This document shows positions 6,333 through 8,157 of a DNA stretch of 8,157 nucleotides, piece by piece. The notes beneath the pieces are model-generated. The model worked only from the letters and a program-made list of their open reading frames with translations. It did no database searches and was not told where the DNA came from. Source of the DNA: JAJRWS01 sp039831705 (GTDB taxonomy: Bacteria; Planctomycetota; Planctomycetia; Pirellulales; Lacipirellulaceae); assembly GCA_039831705.1 (NCBI GenBank), contig JBDOMT010000015.1, positions 1 through 8,157 on the forward strand, given 5' to 3'. Both the position numbers and the translations under genes were made by a program. How positions within the stretch are numbered: the first letter of the stretch is position 1; the number at the start of each line of letters is the position of its first letter.

Positions 6333-7025
6333 ATGAAGCGAACGATATTCAGCGGACTGACCCTGGCCGCCATAATGGCACTTCTCTGGGCCCTGCCTGT
6401 ATCGGGCGCCATCATTGCGAGTTACGACTTTGCCGGTGGTAGCGGCCTCTCGGCGGATACGGACGCGCTCACCACCGCCGGCGCATACGATCCGCGATCC
6501 TCCGCGGTTGGGGGCGATGATTCCGGCATCTCGGGAAGCACTTTTACCGCGTATATGCGCGCTCAGAATACGCCCAACACGTCGAATCCAGCAACGAGCA
6601 ACTTCTACCATACTTTCAAGATCACGGTCGACACGGGCTTCCTGAATCTGACTTCGATCTCCCACGACTACGGCGTGACTAATCCGTACACCGGCTTTAA
6701 TTTCTTCGACGGGGTCTACACCAACTTGACCGGCTTAACGGGTACGGGAGACAAGTTGGGTGGTGCCGACCTGTTCAATGCGACCGGGCCAACGACTAAC
6801 AACATTGACCTTTCCGGCATCCCTGCATTGCAGGGTCTCGCGGCAGGGCAGTCGGTCGAGTTTCGCATCTATTTCGGTGATCCGTCTACTTCAAACGATA
6901 GAATACACCGCGTAGACAATCTGGTCGTAAATGGAGTCACTTTCATCCCTGAGCCCACCACCCTGCTAATCTGGTCCCTGCTGGCCGGGCTGGGCGTCGG
7001 GCTTGGGTGGCTGCGAAGGAAGTAA
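6333..7025 (+). CDS. PEP-CTERM sorting domain-containing secreted protein
   Basis: A complete 230-residue protein. The N-terminal signal peptide has a KR n-region, a hydrophobic core (about residues 6-23) and a probable cleavage site near VSGA. The body is rich in Gly, Ser, Thr and Asn with predicted beta strands and no recognisable catalytic motif; it ends in RVDNLVVNGVTFI, a frequent lead-in to the sorting tail. The tail (206-230) has PEP at 206-208, a hydrophobic helix starting TTLLIWSLLAG, and a terminal RRK. Exosortase is known to process such tails and to release or attach the protein at the cell surface, often with exopolysaccharide. No exosortase gene is in the window. The specific role is unknown; a matrix or surface adhesin-like role is inference. 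The ribosome binding site is weak. This is the only intact gene in the right half of the window, flanked by broken genes on both sides. Confidence 0.88.
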   Translation: MKRTIFSGLTLAAIMALLWALPVSGAIIASYDFAGGSGLSADTDALTTAGAYDPRSSAVGGDDSGISGSTFTAYMRAQNTPNTSNPATSNFYHTFKITVDTGFLNLTSISHDYGVTNPYTGFNFFDGVYTNLTGLTGTGDKLGGADLFNATGPTTNNIDLSGIPALQGLAAGQSVEFRIYFGDPSTSNDRIHRVDNLVVNGVTFIPEPTTLLIWSLLAGLGVGLGWLRRK

Positions 7026-7082
7026 TCAAGTTTTCAAAGAGCACACAGAGCCCCGCCGGATGGACAGAAAAGGAGCATTTTC

Positions 7083-7178
7083 ATGGCAACTGGTCCTACT
7101 TGGAGAAAACCCCGTTGTCCAGGAGAATTTCCTGGATTCTGGACCTCGGCCAGGATAGACTCGGGAGGAAATTCATAA
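7083..7178 (+). CDS. Hypothetical small ORF (31 aa) with strong ribosome binding site
   Basis: The ATG at 7083 is preceded by AAGGAG (7070-7075) at a seven-base spacing, the best ribosome binding site in this part of the window. It lies 57 bases after the PEP-CTERM stop on the same strand. The ORF encodes MATGPTWRKPRCPGEFPGFW and 11 more residues, then TAA. The peptide is Pro- and Gly-rich, with no signal peptide or known motif. It may be the start of a formerly longer gene cut near the IS256 junction (about 7228), or a chance ORF. A small hairpin, CCAGGA-GAATT-TCCTGG, lies inside it. Confidence 0.25.
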   Translation: MATGPTWRKPRCPGEFPGFWTSARIDSGGNS

Positions 7179-7590
7179 CGTGTATGGGGGGTATGTGGCC
7201 CCTTGTAGGGATTCGAATTCCTATCATTCTGACCCCTGCAACCAACGCCCGAACAATCGACTCCTGAAGCTGCGCCGGATCCTGCGCAGCACCGTACGTC
7301 TCAAGAGACACCTCTTTCGTCGAACCGTTGGCGACACGTTTCCGCACCCGAGGACGCTTCACTGTCTCGCCGCGACCCTCCAAAAGAACCTTGCCCTCCG
7401 CGCTCCCCGCACGCTGGTACTCCGAACCCGCGCGAGGACCATACTTCGCTCCGCAAAGCTCCGTCACCTCCGCCGCCATCACCTCCGTGATCATCAAACG
7501 CACATGACTACGAAGGAACTCCCGAAACACGTCCCCAACTTCAGCACCACTCGCTTGTCCCAATAACTCCACAACTCGAAACTGATCCAT
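7096..7590 (-). pseudogene. IS256-family (mutator-type) transposase, N-terminal fragment
   Basis: From MDQFRVVELLGQASG (start 7590), 120 residues follow the N-terminal region of IS256-family transposases: a helical segment with MITEVMAAEVTELCGAKYGP, then the YQRAGSAEG region and RPRVR, and LETYGAAQDPAQLQESIVRA followed by LVAGV. Homology ends at 7231. The last 45 codons down to the stop at 7096 are unrelated sequence that happens to be open. Intact enzymes have about 400 residues, so the whole DDE catalytic domain is missing and this fragment is inactive. AGGAG in GGAAAGGAGACC lies just upstream of the ATG as ribosome binding site. An in-frame ATG at 7695 exists, but it falls at the terminal repeat and is unlikely to be the start. 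Confidence 0.75.
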
Positions 7591-7591
7591 C

Positions 7592-7682
7592 ACGATGGTC
7601 TCCTTTCCAAGGCGAGATACCTCTACCCGCCAAATCGGATTAACTTCAACTCGGCGACTCTCGCCAAGCCGGAGACCATCGT
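7592..7682 (-). promoter_or_regulatory. Long inverted repeat covering the transposase ribosome binding site
   Basis: ACGATGGTCTCC (7592-7603) is perfectly complementary to GGAGACCATCGT (7671-7682). After a small internal loop, GGCGAGA (7611-7617) pairs with TCTCGCC (7659-7665), leaving a loop of about 41 bases. On the minus strand the second arm contains the AGGAG ribosome binding site and ends one base before the ATG at 7590. A transcript entering from outside the element would contain both arms and hide the ribosome binding site. A transcript starting in the loop (for example from TTGAAG near 7650) would not. The inverted repeat is seen directly; the control role is inferred by analogy with IS10 and IS50. 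Confidence 0.55.
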
Positions 7683-7861
7683 CAACTCTTAACAATTAGT
7701 GGGACGCTTCCGTCTCTTGCGGCGGCGGAATTTGAATCACCGATCACTGCGGCTGCGCCGTGGTTTACGAAGGCACTGGCGATTGCAAAACCCAATCCCT
7801 GCGCACCGCCAGTAACGATTGCTACCATCCCCGTGAGATCGAACAGAGTCTCATCACCCAT
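7682..7861 (-). pseudogene. Short-chain dehydrogenase/reductase, N-terminal fragment cut by the IS256-type element
   Basis: The protein starts MGDETLFDLTGMVAIVTGG and has the classical SDR nucleotide-binding motif TGGAQGLG, then a second strand ending in AVIGDSN, whose Asp favours NAD(H) over NADP(H). Homology is lost after about 50 residues, at the presumed insertion site near 7712, and the frame closes at 7682 within the element. The catalytic Ser-Tyr-Lys region of the normal 250-residue enzyme is not in the window. I chose ATG 7861 because AAGG lies five bases upstream and the lead-in length is typical; ATG 7885 is an alternative. A TATAAT at 7902-7897 on this strand may be its -10 element, but no good -35 is seen. 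Confidence 0.72.
7686..7711 (-). repeat. Probable IS256-type terminal inverted repeat
   Basis: Read on the minus strand this is GGAAGCGTCCCACTAATTGT followed by TAAGAG. From memory, the IS256 end contains GTCCGTATAATTGTGTAAAAG, so GTCC, TAATTGT and TAA.AG are shared in order. It also lies where the dehydrogenase homology stops and upstream of the transposase. The other copy is absent, so the length of the repeat is not fixed. Confidence 0.5.
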
Positions 7862-8022
7862 GCCGGCCTTGTCCTGTCGGGTCATTGCGAGATTCAATTA
7901 TAGCGATCGTCTCGCATAGATGACCGGTGGGCAGTGACACGTGCGATAGATGAAAACGCGAAAACCGAAACGGGATTCACAGACGTGTATCTCTTGTCTT
8001 GTTTTTCAGCTGCCACGTCGGG

Positions 8023-8051
8023 TTGACAACCTCGCAGGACGGTCGGAGAAT
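8023..8051 (+). promoter_or_regulatory. Putative sigma-70-type promoter
   Basis: A perfect TTGACA (8023-8028) is followed after 17 bases by GAGAAT (8046-8051), four of six matches to TATAAT. It lies about 50 bases before the partial plus-strand gene at 8105. Promoter spacing and position fit; the -10 element is imperfect. Confidence 0.4.
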
Positions 8052-8104
8052 AAATGGATGCACCTGACGGTTGATTCAGATCGGTCATGCGAAAGGTATC
8101 CTTA

Positions 8105-8157
8105 ATGATGCGGCTTTTCATGCTAATGGTGGTGTCTGCCTCAGTATTTGCAACTAA
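8105..8157 (+). CDS. Secreted or membrane protein of unknown function, 5' end only
   Basis: The frame opens with MMRLFMLMVVSASVFAT and runs off the right edge without a stop. It looks like a signal peptide: one Arg, a hydrophobic core and a VFA site. AAAGG at 8092-8096 is eight bases before the first ATG (8105) and eleven before the second (8108). It reads divergently from the short-chain dehydrogenase fragment. Only 17 codons are visible, so neither family nor function can be given. Confidence 0.5.
   Translation, partial: MMRLFMLMVVSASVFAT

Larger units (their letters stand above)
7228..7711 (-). mobile_element. Truncated IS256-type insertion sequence (one end plus transposase N-terminus)
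   Basis: One end is preserved inside a short-chain dehydrogenase gene, with the terminal repeat at about 7686-7711, followed by the transposase start and 120 codons. The other end is missing: no second copy of the terminal repeat is visible between 7026 and 7230. The break lies at about 7228-7231, where the protein homology stops. A deletion that removed the rest of the element together with the distal part of the dehydrogenase gene would explain the layout. Confidence 0.6.

Noticed and set aside
7200..7225. GGGATTCGAATTCC resembling a tRNA T-arm
   Set aside because: The stem around TTCGAAT pairs poorly on both strands, the conserved 53-61 G-C pair is absent, and no acceptor stem, D-arm or anticodon arm can be built around it.
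7007..7267. Plus-strand frame of 86 codons running through the IS256 junction
   Set aside because: It starts inside the PEP-CTERM coding end, crosses the breakpoint of the IS256 fragment, and has no ribosome binding site or family likeness. The better candidate here is the 31-codon frame at 7083.
7894..8121. Minus-strand open frame of 75 codons
   Set aside because: It has no recognisable motif, no ribosome binding site, and covers the intergenic space that holds the promoter of the plus-strand partial gene and a TATAAT for the dehydrogenase fragment.

Overview
The window looks like a fragment of a GC-rich, environmental bacterial genome, most plausibly from the Planctomycetes. The main evidence is a secreted protein with a C-terminal PEP-CTERM sorting tail of the wording common in planctomycetes (PEP-TTLLIWSLLAG...GWLRRK, residues 206-230). 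The remnants of IS200/IS605, IS30 and IS256 type elements fit such a genome but do not prove the taxon.

Layout. Left edge (1-171): two hairpins resembling the right end of an IS200/IS605 (TnpB-type) element, then short unassigned palindromic DNA. From 172 to 3347, all on the minus strand and read right to left, lies an N-demethylation module. A Rieske oxygenase of the glycine-betaine/carnitine/stachydrine type (2112-3347) overlaps by ATGA with a DAO-family FAD oxidoreductase (880-2115). Downstream are the tail of an unknown ORF (719-820) and an etfB pseudogene (172-722) that is frameshifted and cut off at its 3' end. The likely logic is oxygenative removal of an N-methyl group from a quaternary amine, flavoprotein oxidation of the tertiary amine product, and electron transfer to ETF; the broken etfB means the last step must be served from elsewhere. 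Upstream, also minus, is a complete Tat-exported FAD enzyme of the spermidine dehydrogenase type (3519-5360). The left half may therefore be an amine-catabolism neighbourhood, although the boundary near 3504-3519 could be a junction.

The right half (5361-8157) is a mosaic of broken genes around one intact gene. It holds an IS30 transposase N-terminus (5603-5791), the C-terminal half of a polysaccharide pyruvyl transferase (5788-6318), an intact PEP-CTERM protein (6333-7025), a small ORF with a strong ribosome binding site (7083-7178), and an IS256-type element cut after about 120 transposase codons (7228-7711). That element interrupts the first third of a short-chain dehydrogenase (7682-7861). 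At the right edge the first 17 codons of a plus-strand secreted protein begin, with a recognisable promoter and ribosome binding site.

No rRNA, convincing tRNA or CRISPR array was seen. The points most worth a second look are a long inverted repeat that would fold over the IS256 transposase ribosome binding site, the loss of the usual flavinylation histidine in the DAO protein, the in-frame hydrophobic extension upstream of the Rieske gene, and the density of truncated genes at element edges.
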